NCBI GenBank assembly: GCA_933207985.1
Contig: OW240912.1
Location: forward strand, 199,038,607 to 199,102,606
Direction of reading: 5' to 3'
From: Pelobates cultripes
Lineage: Eukaryota; Chordata; Amphibia; Anura; Pelobatidae
DNA: 64,000 nucleotides
Within the stretch, counting starts at the first letter, position 1, and every line of letters begins with the position of its first letter. Under the pieces are notes generated by a model. It was not told where the DNA came from. It saw only the letters and a program-made list of their open reading frames with translations, and searched no databases. The translations under genes were made by a program, and so were the position numbers. Shown here in pieces: positions 34,952 to 47,341 of this stretch.

Positions 34952-35473
34952 TTAAAGGGACACTATAGTCACCAGAACAACTACAGCTTATTGTATTTGT
35001 TCTGGTAAGTAGAATCATTCCATTCAGGCTTTTTGCAGTAAACACTGTCTTTTCAGAGAAAATAACTCCACTGGCCGCTCCTTAGATGGCTGCTAGAGGT
35101 GCTTCCTGGGGCAGCACTGCCTAGTGTGCAGCACTGCCATTCAGTGTCTCCACCCTCTGCATGCAGACACTGAACTTTCCTCATAAAGATGCATTGATTC
35201 AATTTATCTTTATGAGGAGATGCTGATTGGCCAGGGCTATGTTGGACTTGTGCTGGCTCTGCCCCTGATCTGCCTAGTTGACAGTCTCAGCGAATCCTAT
35301 GGGGAAATATTGTAATTTGCTCAGACCACCACTTCCGAGCCAGCAGCTGCAGAATTGAATACAAGTAATATTTTACTATATTTAGGGAGGGAAGAAGGGG
35401 CCAGGGTGGTGGTTTTAACATAATGGGATAAGAAATACATGATGGTGTTCCTGACACTATAGTGCTCCTTTAA
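34952..35473. mobile_element. TTAA-flanked MITE inside hAT copy C
   Basis: TTAAAGGGACACTATAG at the left, CACTATAGTGCTCCTTTAA at the right; 522 bp including both TTAA. The matching position in hAT copy B (25129-25132) holds one TTAA, so it is a clean insertion with TTAA duplication. Confidence 0.92.
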
Positions 35474-35654
35474 GCAAGAGTATGTGAAGAGTAGTTAAGG
35501 TTGCCACCTTTCTTGGAAAAAAATACCAGCCTTAATCATTTGTATAATTAATTAGTTATGACATCACATGATGTAAATCACAAGGAGTGACATCAGAGAA
35601 AATTCTGTAAAATCACCAACAAACTACTCACAGTTTGATTCTGCTGTATAGATG

Positions 35655-36835
35655 GATTGCTCCCAGTGTCTCCCTGTCTCCCAGTGTCTCAGTCTCACAA
35701 GTCACCCTGTGTCTCAGTGTCCCTATGTATCACAGTGTCAGTGTCCCCATGTCACCCAGTGTCCCAATGTCTCAGTGTGTCCCCATGTCACTAGGATACT
35801 GGGGACACTGAGAGACATGGGGACACTAAGAGACCCGGGAACACAGAGACATGGGGACACTGGGAAACATGGGGACACTGAGACATTTAGGGAATCTGGG
35901 AGAAATGGGGACACTGAGACACTAGGGACACAGACACTGGGAGACATGGGGACACTGAAACATTTGGGGACACTAAGACACTAGGGACACAGACATGGGA
36001 ACACAGACACTGGGAGACTAGGGGGGAGACTAGGGGACACTGGCTGGGAGACAGACACTTGGGGACACTGGGAGACATGGGGACAGTTGTGGACATAGAC
36101 ATGTGGACACTGGGACATATAGGGACACTGGGAGACATGGGGACACCAGGCACACTGAGACACTAAGAACACAGACACTGGGAGGCATGGAGACACTGAA
36201 ACATTTGGGAACACTAAGACACTAGGGACACAGACACTGGGAGACTAGGGGATACTGGGAGACTAGGGGATACTGGGAGACTAGGGGACACTGGCTGGGA
36301 GACAGATACTTGGGGAGACATGGGGACAGTTGTGGACACATGGGGACACTAGGCACACTGAGAGACATGGGACACAGACACTGGCAGACTTGGGGACACT
36401 GAGACACTAGGGACACTGGCTGGGGGACATAGTGTCTCCGTGTCCCAATGTCTCCCAATGTCCCTATGTCTCACAGCATCCCCATGTGTCTCAGCATCCC
36501 CATGTGTCCCCTAGTGTCTCAGTGTCCCCATGTTTTCCAGTGTCCCCAAGTGTCTGTGTCCCCAGGTCTCAGTGTCTGTGTCCCCATGTGTCCTAGTGTC
36601 TCAGTGTCCCCTAGTGTCTGTGTTCCCATGTGTCCCCTAGTGTCTGTGTCCCCATGTCCCCAAGTGTCTCAGTGTCCCCTAGTGTCCCCATGTTTTGAAG
36701 TGTCCACAAGTGTCTCAGTGTTCCCAGGTCTCCCAGTGTCTGTGTCCTAGTGTTTCAGTGTCCCCTAGTGTATGTGTCATCATGTGTCCCCTGGTGTCTG
36801 TGTCCCCTAGTGTCTCAGTGTCCCCATGTGTCCCT
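35655..36835. repeat. Minisatellite inside hAT copy C
   Basis: C-rich block 35660-35800, G-rich block 35805-36428, C-rich block 36430-36835. Words GGGAGACATGGGGACACT and their complement. Adjacent inverted blocks could fold into long hairpins. Confidence 0.92.
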
Positions 36836-37471
36836 GCTGCCTTCCCCCCATCCCTCACTTACCTGAGCTGTACAGCTGCTGTCTGGACTCTCTGTGCTGT
36901 GTTGCTGCTCCCCCATGGATCAGTGAGTAGTAGAGAGAGGCAGGGATATTCTGTAACTTCCTATCCCTGCCTGTCCCCACACACAGTGACCCCTACTGGC
37001 CGGTGCTGGTATTGCAGAGTAATTTCCATTTATTCTGAGAAAATTACCTGCATTTGTATTGCTGGTATTACTGCAATACCGGCACGGCCAGGCAGCCTCA
37101 AATACCGCCTGTGCCATTAAAATACCAGTCAGGTGGCAAACCTAAGATTAGTGTGTAAAAAAAAAAAAAAATTTTTTTTTTTTTTTTAAATGGGCCTATT
37201 CCATGGGCCTGGGCCTGGAGCTGCAGCTCCATCAGCCCCTATGTTAATCCGGCCCTGTCCAAAGGAAAGGAACTACCTGCAAGAATGGCTGCATGCGTGA
37301 GTTAGCAGTAAGGGTGCGAGCAGCAGACAGGAGAAGGGTACCGACAGAGAAGGGGCATAACTTTGAATTAGTGAAAAAATATAAGTGGGGCTAGAGTTGT
37401 TTAGAGCTTTTATAGGTAAGGGTTAGTATTGTGAATTAACTCCTATAGGGTACAAGAAGCCAATGTAAGGA

Positions 37472-37917
37472 TTAAAGGACCACTATAGGCACCCAGACCA
37501 CTTCAGCTTAATGAAGTGGTCTGGGTGCCAGGTCCACCTAGGATTAGCCCTTTCTGCTGTAAACATAGCAGTTTCAGAGAAACTGCTATGTTTACATTAG
37601 GGTTAATCCAGCCTCTAGTGGCTGTCTCATTGACATCCGCCAGAGGTGCTTCCGCGCTTCTCACTGTGATTTTCACAGTGAGAAGACGCCAGCGTCCATA
37701 GGAAAGCATTGAGAATGCTTTCCTATGAGACTGGCTGAATGTGCGCGCGGCAACAATGCGTATTCAGTCGGTGACGTCCAAAGGAGGAGGAGAATTCCCA
37801 GCATCGAGGGAGCCCGGCGCTGGAAAAAGGTGTTTATCCCCTTCCTCTCCATCCAGCCCGGCGGGAGTGGGACCCTGAGGGTGGGGGCACCCTCATGGCA
37901 CTATAGTGGTCCTTTAA
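37472..37917. mobile_element. TTAA-flanked MITE
   Basis: Bounded by TTAA with AGGACCACTATAG inverted termini on both ends; 446 bp. Close relative of 30658-31064 with the same GCTATGTTT, CTCTAGTGGCTGTCTC and CGTCCATAGGAAAGC blocks. Confidence 0.88.
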
Positions 37918-38615
37918 CAAAGCAATGAGAGGAGCAATAGGAGAGAATAATCAGCCTGGCGGCAGCATTCTAACAAAGCTGTAACATTTCTGGGGAGACC
38001 AATTAGGAGAGAATGAAAGTAATAAATGTAAGACCTTACTAGAGCATGAACAAGCTCCTTAGCAGCATCTTGTGTAAGAAAGGGACGGACTCCCAATAGT
38101 TGGAAATGAAAGACTGGTCAAGTGATGGCTTTTTAAGGACAGGTACGATAGTAGCATGTTTAAGAGGAGTGGGGACAATGTCAGAAGAAAGAGCGCAGTT
38201 AAGGATGGCACAAGACAAGGGAATAGAGATCTGATAAGGTGAGATGGGACGATATCAAGCGGACAAGTGGTGGGGCAAGAGAAAAGGGTACATCCAGCCA
38301 TCTCCTGTTCTGTAGCAGGGAGAAGGCCTGAAGGGTAGGAGAGGAAGGCACAGTTCAAACATGGATGAGTGAGTAGCGAAGGAGGGGGGTTCTTTCCTTA
38401 ACTGATGAATCTTGTCTGTAAGAGGGCAAGCAAATCTTTCGCTGAAAACTTACTTTGGGGGGGTAGCCACAATAGGGTGAAGAAGAGAGTTGAAGGTATG
38501 ACAGACTCCTGAGATTGTGGGGGCATAAACCGATAAGAGAGAAAATGCATGATTGTTTAGCCAGGAAGAGGGCTGTGCTGTATAAATTTAGAATGGAGAA
38601 AGTCTGACAAGGTGC

Positions 38616-38904
38616 AAGTTAAACATGGATTATTATTGTTCCAGCAGCTATTCAATAAACTGGAAATTTTGAAAGTGAAATGCAAATTTCACACCAACAT
38701 AGCCAAGCTGGCCCCAGCACTGGATACAAAGAGTTCTATGTACATTTACCCATCGCATTGACATTTGTAGCTATTACTGTGCACGACGGAATGAGGTTTA
38801 CTGGAAAGTGTATATATAAATACAAAATGGATGTTTAAACTATAAATTTGCAAGCTGGACCATACTTGGATACAATTACCAGATATTTGCAGTATGCAAT
38901 GATA
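38616..38904. other. Unassigned
   Basis: Nothing recognised. Confidence 0.4.
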
Positions 38905-39120
38905 CACTTATTTTTTTTTTTAATTCTTTTATTTTGGTGTGCGCAGGAATACAAAAAGCTTGCAAATTCACAACAGGAGTCGCAAATGTGTCGGATTACA
39001 GCAGAGCGTAATAGACATTACATTCACAAATACTGCACATTTGATATTGTAGCATATAATGTTATGTGGCATTTTGAGAGTTCAGCACAATTTTATAGTG
39101 TAATAAAGTGGTCAAGCTAG
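38905..39120 (-). mobile_element. L1-type 3' UTR fragment
   Basis: T-run followed by TTAATTCTTTTATTTTGG, then ACAACAGGAGTCGCAAAT and TTATGTGGCATTTTGAG. These match in order the 3' end of the ORF1-only element at 58920-60395, marking a 5'-truncated relative on the same strand. Confidence 0.6.
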
Positions 39121-39344
39121 GCAAACATGTCTATGCTCAGGAGTTAAACGAAATATTTAATATAATTAATTTAAGTATTTTAAAATTATAAATTTAGCTA
39201 GCTGGGGTGGGTGGAAGTTAGTGGGGAATTGGGGTATTTGGTGTTAACGTTAAAGTTTTAAAATAAGCTTTAAAAAGTTCAAAATTAAGTTAAAAAAAGT
39301 TTTAATAACGTTTAAGTAAAAAATAAAAAAACACCCTCCTTTAG

Positions 39345-40010
39345 CCAGTCCAAATAATAATTAACCCCTTCCCTACCAGTCGATCACTGCCTACAGTGAT
39401 CAAAATACAGATCACAGTATTATACTGTGATCTAATTTTTTTTTTAACCCCTGAGGATTAACTTTTTTATTTATTTTTTTTAACCCTCAGGGGTTCAATT
39501 TATTTAATCCATCTCTCAAAATTCTACTGTGAATACTGAAAAGGACAGGTATCCTGTATGGCACTGTACCTTCACGAAATAGTGCCAAAGACATACAATG
39601 GGGGTGTCATTTTACTCAGCAGATGTAACTGAACACAAAATAAAACTTTGTACAGGAATATCACACACCAGCTTTACAAAATACACATGAGAATTTCTTT
39701 GTTATAAGTTTGTGTGCCAAAAACCAAAAAAACCCACAATTTTACTCCAATATTTAGCAGAGGGTGGCGGTGAAATGGCGACATGGAAAGTGTCAAAACA
39801 ACCTTAGGTAAATAGCCCGTGATGTCTTCTTTATATAAATATATACTTTTGTGTGGCAATTTTGTTTTCTCATATGGCTATTAAGCTTACAAGACCAACA
39901 TACCAAATTCTAAAATCGCTCCACATTAAAAGTTTATTTTACTCCTTCGGCTTTGTGACCTGTAACTACCAAAAAAAACTTAAAATCCCAGACACATTAT
40001 ATATTCTGTA
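39345..40010. repeat. Old repeat with paired palindromes
   Basis: CAGTGATC / GATCACAG and AACCCCTGAGG / CCTCAGGGGTT inverted pairs near 39390-39495, then sequence resembling 23095-23240 (GGGGGTGTCATTTTACTC, GTAACTGAACACAAA). Probably a DNA-transposon derivative; family not assigned. Confidence 0.4.
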
Positions 40011-40365
40011 AATCAGAACTAAATGAATTTATTTTTAATTATTTCCTTAACTTGCACTAATTGTGCACACATTATTATTGCAAAAACACTGTTTGTTTGA
40101 TTCATTGAAATGTATGTTAGCCAAAAATCCAGACCTGCTATATTATCCACATCATGAACTGTGTCATTGTCACCTAATCAGTGATGCTATGGGAGTAAAC
40201 TTAGCATTGTGTCATTCTCTTCATGTCCAAATTGGATAGTGTTAAATTTTCTATGAGTCCTATTTGAGGGTGTTCGTCCTAGGCACAAGGGTATACAAAA
40301 TGACAGACTGCAGTGACAGATATTCGCTCTGTGAGAAGCAATACAAAAGGCACGGACATTGCATG

Positions 40366-40367
40366 GA

Positions 40368-40408
<41 letters not shown>
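40366..40408. repeat. (ATT)n microsatellite
   Basis: About 14 uninterrupted ATT units. Confidence 0.95.
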
Positions 40409-40410
<2 letters not shown>

Positions 40411-41353
40411 CCTTCTAGCCACTTGTATGCCGTTAAAAGGCAAGTGACTAAGTCACACTGGTTGAAAAAGCATATTGGGGGAAGGGTAAGGGATGACCAT
40501 GAAAAACAATAATAGAATAACGAGCACTCACCTAGCTGTAAACTTTAGCACGGTCCATGCAAGGGTGTATGGACAAAGGCTGTAGCTGGAGTGTTGGTCA
40601 GGATGAGTCACTGTTAAAGAGGATCTTCTTTTAGTGATACAAGGATTGTTGGAGATCTATCTGAAATTTCATTGAGTGACCAAAAGTATCACACATGAAG
40701 GAAAGAGTTGAAATCTCAAATGTGCTGCCTTGCCTTGATGCTTCCATGAATTTTAGTGCATATAAAATCTCATAGTAAATTATTTATTTTGTATAAATTT
40801 GCACACTGATATAGCATTGGTATTGGAATATATACTTATTGTGTGTGCACGCACCATCTAAAGAAGTTCTTTACATCAAAGAAAATGTGTGCTGGAGATG
40901 AGGAGGACATTGCTGTTTTATGTGCAATATGGGGCTATTAAAAGTGATCCATGGGGTGCCTGAAAGTGTTGTAAGAGGAAGTTGAACAGTCTGACTTTTT
41001 TTTTTTATCACAAACATAAGTGTTTGTGATGTTTCTGATTTGAAAACTGAAGAGTACCAGCTGGACATTTGGGGGGAAGGGAACTTTTTCAGTCTGTATT
41101 TTATGTTCTTCATTAAATGTACCCGGACATGTTTCCAAGCACCACAGTCACTCTCTTGCAGACCGCTCCTATTAATGTCTGGCTTCCTGGAAACACTGCT
41201 TCCTTTGTGTCATTTATGGCTCCGAGCCTTGGAGTTCAGGGCTGGTCTCACATTTCCAATAAATTCTGTTACGTGTTGACTATGCTTTATTCGCATTCAT
41301 TCCAAGCAATAATATTTCATTTTTAAATATTTTTTTTTCCCCCTTGTTTCCAG
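40409..41353. other. Intronic sequence upstream of the GALE exon
   Basis: No exon-like frame. Ends in a pyrimidine-rich acceptor tract TTTTTTTTCCCCCTTGTTTC then CAG. Confidence 0.5.
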
Positions 41354-41486
41354 GTCTATTTGACGATGGCTGAAAAGGTCCTAGTAACGGGTGGTGCAGG
41401 GTACATTGGGAGTCACTGTGTCCTGGAAATGCTGGAGGCTGGATACTATCCAATAGTAATCGATAACTTTCACAATGCAGTCAGGG
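41354..41486 (+). CDS. gale: GALE (UDP-glucose 4-epimerase), first coding exon
   Basis: Acceptor TTGTTTCCAG ends at 41353; the ATG is at 41366 after 12 bases of 5' UTR; the donor G|GTGAG starts at 41487. The exon encodes 40 residues plus one base of codon 41, starting [27 protein letters not shown] (residues 9-15) is the NAD-binding Rossmann glycine motif of the extended short-chain dehydrogenase family, and [10 protein letters not shown] is the following strand and loop, as in vertebrate GALE. The enzyme interconverts UDP-galactose and UDP-glucose in the cytosolic Leloir pathway. The phase-1 donor before a glycine codon fits the known gene. No later GALE exon was found downstream, so the next intron is very long, the scaffold is misjoined, or this is an isolated exon. 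The frame is undamaged, which argues against an old pseudogene. Confidence 0.93.
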
Positions 41487-42091
41487 GTGAGTGTGTGTGT
41501 GGTTTTTATTTATTTATTTTTTCCGCATTTAAATTTTTTTATATATCTATCCCAATAAGGTTAAGGAAAAATTGTGATTGACAACACCTTCCACCTGAGG
41601 TCTGTGGATAGTTAATACAATGTTAAAAATCTGCTCACCAGTCAAGCCATAAGACTTGTTTTTCCCACAGAAATCACAAATTTGCAGTGATGTTACTACC
41701 GCAAAGGATTCTGGGCATATCCAAATTCAACAAAGAATAACATTTTTGCCTCATTACATTTTTTTTTTTTAGACAGTACCCGTCTGTGTATTCTACTGCA
41801 ATTCCTGCATCTCAAGCCTTGGTACATTAGTCATCATCAATGTTTTTTTTTCCTTTCTAATCAATCCACATATCTTATTATACTCTATAAAACATTGATT
41901 TACCAAGAGAGAAAAAACACATAAATAGACTACAAACCCAAAGATGGTGACAGTTCCCTCTCTAATAGTCCTCTATAATATTCCTATATTAATAATTGTT
42001 AGCTTTGTTGTTACTTTTACTTTAGTCTCCCTTTATTTCCTAATTTAAGCTGCTACAGCCATCTTATTTAGCCATTTATCTATATCAACAA
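41487..42091. other. GALE intron, unassigned part
   Basis: AT-rich; no exon or clear repeat recognised before the L1 3' end. Confidence 0.5.
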
Positions 42092-42114
42092 TCTTTTTTT
42101 TTTTCTTCAGATTT

Positions 42115-45100
42115 CTATTTACACCTCCTTCCATTTTTAATTGTAGGATTTGCTGTTTTTTTTACAATTTCCCAGTTTGGTAATATCTTAGTTCTCCATC
42201 TTCTAGATATTGAGATCTTTGCTGCTATTAGAGCATGGGTGAAGAAATATTGCAGATCCAAATTGTATTGGCTAAAGTTCAGGTGCAATATAAACATTTC
42301 AGGAGAGAAGGGGAATTTAGTTCCAGTTATTGCTTGAATTTTACTTAGAAACAATTTCCAAAATTTTTCCATCAGGGGACAGCTCCACCAAATGTGTACC
42401 GAATCTCCTACCTCTTTGTCACACCTCCAGCATATGTCTGATATGTTCTGATCTATTTTATTCAGGCGGCTAGGGACAAGATAGTCTGTTTATTATTATT
42501 ATTTTAAAATGCAACTCCACTAAGTTTAAACATTTAATGTGTTTAGCAACTGTTAGCCATGCTTTTTTCCCATTTTTTTTAAAAAATTTTTTTAATCAAA
42601 TTTTTTTTAATTTTCAAATCTTTCTCCCATTTCTCCGTGGCTGGGAATGTAAGATCTTCTTCCCCCTGTCTCAGTATCGAGTTGCACTTTTTTAGTAGAT
42701 TTCTCATATCTTTTCCCCTTTATTAAGTTGCTTAATTTACACTTAACTTCCGATTTTTCTTTATCTAGTACTTTATTTAAGTAGCTTTTCATCCTTATAT
42801 AATTGTGTTTTTCACTTTCTGGAAGAGCAAATTTTGTACATATTTGTTCATATGATTTGAGATTTGATCCTGTCATTAAATCTTCTATAGTTTGTACGCC
42901 TGCTTTGCTCCAATTCTTTAAATTTAGATCATCCATGTTATTTTCCAATATTAAGATCGGTAAAGTGTTGTTGATACGATTTTTGAGTCCCAGATTTTTC
43001 CTTATCTTACTCCATAATTCTCTAATATCTTGTAACACCATGCTTTCAGAACTTGGTTGACTATGATCAGTATTCCTTTTTTGAGTGAACCAAAAGAAAG
43101 TTAACAGATCTTTATTGTTTGACATTTCTTTTTCTACTGCATACCATCTTTCTAGTTTAGACTCTGTCTGTTGTGAAATAATACAGTGAAAAAGAATACT
43201 CGCTTGGTGATACTGTTGAATTATTGGAAGTCCTACTCCTCCATGGACTTGATTTATCGCTAAGGATTTTCTTGCCATTCTTGGTTTCTTTGCTTGCCAT
43301 ATGAATTTGGAGAAGGATTGTTGGATCATTAACGGCCAACTATCAGGTACTCTTAAAGGGATCATTCTAAACAAATACAACCACTTTGGTAGGATATAAG
43401 ACTTAATTATATTTATACGGCCCCACCATGAAAATTCCAGAGCTCTCCAGTCTTTTAAGAGCTTATTCATTTTAAGAATTAATGGAAGAAAATTGATCTC
43501 AACTATTTTTTGTGGATCCGTACAAATATTTATTCCCAGATAATTAAATGATTTCTCAAACCAGACAAAATCAAACCTCTTAGCTCTTTCTTTTCTTCAA
43601 TATTTACATTACTATCGAAGATAGTTGATTTGTCTGTATTTACTTTATAACCTGAAACCTGTGAGAATTTTTTTTATAATTGTCATAAGATGTGTTATTG
43701 ATTGTAGAGGGTTTTCTATAGTTCTAATCACATCATCTGCGTATAAGTTTACTTTTATATTTTCTTTCTTATGGTCAAAACCTGAAATTTCCTCTTCTTG
43801 TCTAATGGCTAATGCCAGAGGTTCTAAAGATAGTATGTAAAGTAGCAGGGATAGGGGACACCCCTGTCTTGTTCCATTGGACAATGGAAACCACTCTGCT
43901 CTAAAGTCATTTCCCATAATTCTTGCTGTTGGTACAGTGTATAGAGCCGAGATATTCTCGAAGTCTTCCCTCCAGTCCAAATGCTTGTAGTGATTGCCTC
44001 ATGAACTCCCAGTTGACCCTGTCGAATGCTTTCTCTGCATCCAATGACCGGGTCAACATGGGAGCTCCCGTCTTCCATACGGAGTTCAGAATGTCAACTA
44101 GTCTTCTGATATTATGTGTTGACGACCTACCTGGCACAAACCCAACTTGATATCTATTAATCACCTCTAGTATGATTTTTTATTTATTTTATTTTTTATT
44201 TTTTTTAAGCATTCTGCTATCATGGCCGAGTACAGTTTAATATTGGTATTTAAAAGAGAGAATGGACGATAGTTCTTAATTTTCTCTGTATCCTTTTCTT
44301 GCTTAGGGACTGGTACTATATTTGCTTGCAGCAATTCTGCCGGTATGCTATTAGGTGTTCCGAAAGAATTGAAGACTTCACTTAAATCCATTTTGATATT
44401 ATCTCTTAGTAATTTTTAAAAGAGGTTGTCAAATCCATCTGGCCCTGGGGATTTATTCTTTTTTTAATTTGTTAATGCAAAAGATCAGTTCTTCTTCTTG
44501 AAATACTTTATTCAGCGCTTGTAATTGTGTATGCGTAAGTTTTGGACTATTAATGTTCCCAAGGAATTCACTGATATTCGCTTTTTTAATTGGATCCTGG
44601 ATATTCTATAATTCCTGATAATAATTCTTGAAGGCTTCTGCTATTTTTTCCGGCCTCAGTAAAGTCTCCCCCTTATGGATGATTTTAGTAATGACTCTTT
44701 TCGATTTTTCTTTTTTCAGTCTATTCGTCATTAATGCTTCCGCTCTATTTCCGGTATAGTACCATTTCTGCTTAAAGTAGATCAGAGCTTTATTAGCCAT
44801 TGCCATTAGATGTTCATTTATTAATTTTTCAATTTCTATCATTGAATTAGTGATACTACTCGATGGATTTTTTTTAATTTGGTTAAGTAAGTTATCTAAC
44901 TTTATATACAGCTCTGCTAAATTCGCTTTTTTAAAATTTAATTTGCTTTCATTAGCTGATAAACTTATAAAAAGGCCTCTTATTACTGATTTATATGCAC
45001 ACTAGGTCATTGCTGGAGAGACTTCATTATTTCTATTTTCTTTAAAAAAATAATCTGTTATTTCTTTAATTTGTTTAAGATTGTCTTTATTTTTCAGTAT

Positions 45101-45864
45101 CCAGTCTTTCATTCTCCAGTCTGATCTTGTTCTTTGATATTGTTCCTTTATATCTAAAATAACCGGATTATGATCTGACCAGGTAGTAGCTGTTATAAAA
45201 ACCTTTTTAATTTGACTCACTAAGTTTCTGTCCCCCAGAATCAGATCAATTCTAGAATATGAACAGAAGGTTTTGGAGAAGCAAGAGAAATCTTTTTCTT
45301 TCATGTGGAATATCCTCCAATAATCCAGTAACTCAGCTTGTTTGATCAATTCTAAAAAAAATTTGGCATTCACCTTCAGGTTTTTATAATTACTGCCTTT
45401 TGTTTTAGAGCTCCTATCAAGCTCTACATCGAAAACACAGTTGAAGTCTCCCATAACGATAACTCGGCCCATTTTAACATGTTCAATTTTATTAAGCACT
45501 TTTTTAATAAATGTAATTTGTTATTGATTTGACGCGTATATCTTAACTAACGTATATTTTTGGTTATTAATTTCTGCTACCAAAATAATTTATCTGCCTT
45601 CTATATCTAATTCCTGATGTAAAATTTTTAAGGAAATACTTCTCGAGAACAAAAAGGCTACTCCTCTTTTCTTTTTTTTTGACTCATAGAGGCACTAATT
45701 ATAGTAGGGAAAAACTTAGATTTAAGATTGTTTTTTTCTTGTACTTTCCAGTGGGTTTCTTGAAGAGCTGCTATCTGAATTTGTTCCTTTTTTAAAAATT
45801 CAAGGATTGTATATCTTTTAAATTGTGAATTAATCCCCTGTGCATTAATCGTTGCTAATCTCAT
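42115..45864 (-). pseudogene. L1 ORF2: endonuclease, RT, zinc-knuckle-like C-terminus
   Basis: Starts MRLATINAQGIN with IAALQETHW (APE-type endonuclease N-terminus; E in QET), then GDFNCVF and SDHNPVILD, the D/H endonuclease signature. RT blocks follow: QVGFVPGRSS, AEKAFDRVNWEFM, GTRQGCPLS and the catalytic LYADDV. After that come RVPDSWPLMI-type thumb sequence and, near 42400-42440, CWRCDKEVGDSVHIWWSC, the C-terminal CCHC-like motif. Frames switch at least between the endonuclease halves and inside RT. In a live element this protein nicks target DNA and primes reverse transcription there; this copy cannot. Confidence 0.92.
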
Positions 45865-46689
45865 ATTATTTTATAAATCATATTTCCTTTAATTGCAGGA
45901 CTAAACATTTAAGACACCACAAAATTGTACATATTCTGCCTTTTCTTAGGCCTAGACCTATGTATCTACTCCGTTGTCTTTCTCCCTTCCTGGATCTCCC
46001 ATTGCCTCCAGGGGGGCCCAGACAAAAACAGCGAGAGAAAAACACAAAAAAACAAACAACGCTAACTCTCTACTCGGTGTCGTATATATCCCCATTCTCT
46101 AAACTCGCTAAAGGTTTCAATACCGAGATCTGTGAGCTAGACTACTCTCCTTGGCCAGGAGGATTGATAAGAAGGGAAAAAAATAATTAAAAAAATCTCT
46201 TTCCTATTTTCCCATTTTTTAAAAAAATTTTTTTTTTTTTACACCTCCCGACTTAAATGTTTAGTCATAGTCCCTCTTCCTTTCCTTATTTCTTTCACTT
46301 TCATAACCCTATATTATTAATTAATTTAGTGCTTATATACTTCTGACATAAAATTTATTTTGTGCCTATATCTTTCTGTTTGTGATTCTGATTATTAGTG
46401 CATATGTTTATTTTGTAAATAATTAATTATCGAAAGAGTGCAAAGTTAATATTAAGTCCAATTCTCTTCATTTCTGTTGTGATCTCTCCTTTCTTTTGTC
46501 TTTTTAGCCTTTCCTTTTCTCTTCACAAAAGTGTTAACTTACTAGTGCAATTCTAATGTTTCCCATCTGTATTTCATATAAAGTGTCTTATATAATCTTC
46601 TTACTTATTTTCTAATGTGCAATCTTAAAAAAATAAATAAAATAACCTGTAAATCATTCTTTTACTTATCTTATATTCCCTTCTTGTAT

Positions 46690-47241
46690 CCATTGTTATA
46701 ATTTCTGCGGTTTATCGAAGGTCAGCCTTTGATTATTATATGTTAGATTTATGCATGTCGGAAACCCCCATGCATATTTAATTTCATTTTTCCTGAGAGC
46801 CTCTGTCTGCCTGCTAAATAATTTCCTTTGGAGTCTCGTCTGGTATGAGAGATCTTGGAATATCTTGATTTGCTGATAAACTGACCCTTTTAGGTCTTTA
46901 CTTGTCATGGCCTTCATAATTTGCATCTTAAATCGATATGATTGCAAGCAAATAATTGTATCTCTCTAGACTTGATCTGGTACATTGCTGGGCTTTTAAG
47001 TTCTATGACCTCTTTCCATACTGCTTGTTTCACTGCTTAAATTGATCACCAGAAACTTTAAAAAAACTCTTCACAGTAACCTTCCAAGTTAGTATTTACT
47101 ACAGTCTCTGGAATCCCCCTAATTCTGAGGTTATTTCTTCTAGATCTATCTTCTAGATCTGTAATCTTCTCTTTCAGGCTTTCCAATTTTTCCTCTATTT
47201 TAATTATTTTGTCAGTGTTACATTTTTGTTGTATAATTATT
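46690..47241 (-). pseudogene. L1 ORF1 C-terminal part (left of gap)
   Basis: From the gap it reads a coiled-coil end KIEEKLESLKEKITDLEDRS then RRNNLRIRGIPE, the start of the RRM. After a frame change, 46696-46947 gives IKIFQDLSYQTRLQRKLF and KYAWGFPTCINLTYN, the C-terminal domain. ORF1 proteins are nucleic-acid chaperones that trimerise through the coiled coil. Confidence 0.85.
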
Positions 47242-47341
47242 NNNNNNNNNNNNNNNNNNNNNNNNNNNNNNNNNNNNNNNNNNNNNNNNNNNNNNNNNNN
47301 NNNNNNNNNNNNNNNNNNNNNNNNNNNNNNNNNNNNNNNNN
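47242..47341. other. Assembly gap (100 N)
   Basis: Exactly 100 unknown bases, inside L1 ORF1-like sequence on both sides. Confidence 0.99.

Larger units (their letters stand above)
34224..37257 (+). mobile_element. hAT-like minisatellite-bearing element, copy C (complete)
   Basis: 3034 bp with terminal inverted repeats CAGGGCCGGATTAA at both ends and a perfect 8-bp target duplication TCCAAAGG (34216-34223 and 37258-37265). No transposase frame. A TTAA MITE is inserted at 34952-35473. The interior holds an expanded minisatellite (35655-36835), then about 400 bp including an A-run/T-run pair and GGAGCTGCAGCTCC near the right end. Confidence 0.93.
33850..38615 (-). mobile_element. L2-like LINE, - strand, interrupted by hAT copy C and a MITE
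   Basis: Left end carries the TTTATATAGCGCC 3' motif common to vertebrate L2-type elements. On the - strand 34118-34223 reads LWNSLPTRNRLSPSLQSFK and FKTHLFRKAYG, the RT C-terminal block. Near 38059-38358 an upstream RT part reads STTCPLD-like and VPVLKKPSLDQSFISNYW across frames. Stops and shifts are present. The hAT element at 34224-37257 and the MITE at 37472-37917 lie inside it. Confidence 0.72.
42092..47241 (-). mobile_element. L1 (Tx1/L1-type) LINE, - strand, left of gap
   Basis: T-run near 42092-42107 marks the 3' tail. Going rightward on the - strand come ORF2 (42115-45864) and the C-terminal part of ORF1 (46690-47241), then the N gap. Relative to the GALE exon it is antisense. ORF2 is decayed by several frame changes, but all domains are visible. 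The 5' part of this copy is not seen: beyond the gap a different L1 copy begins. Confidence 0.92.

Noticed and set aside
35652..37120. Open frames of up to 141 codons in hAT copy C
   Set aside because: Minisatellite and flank translation without any domain.
1..41353. HMGCL exons expected by mammalian synteny near GALE
   Set aside because: No recognisable HMG-CoA lyase peptide found in the open frames.
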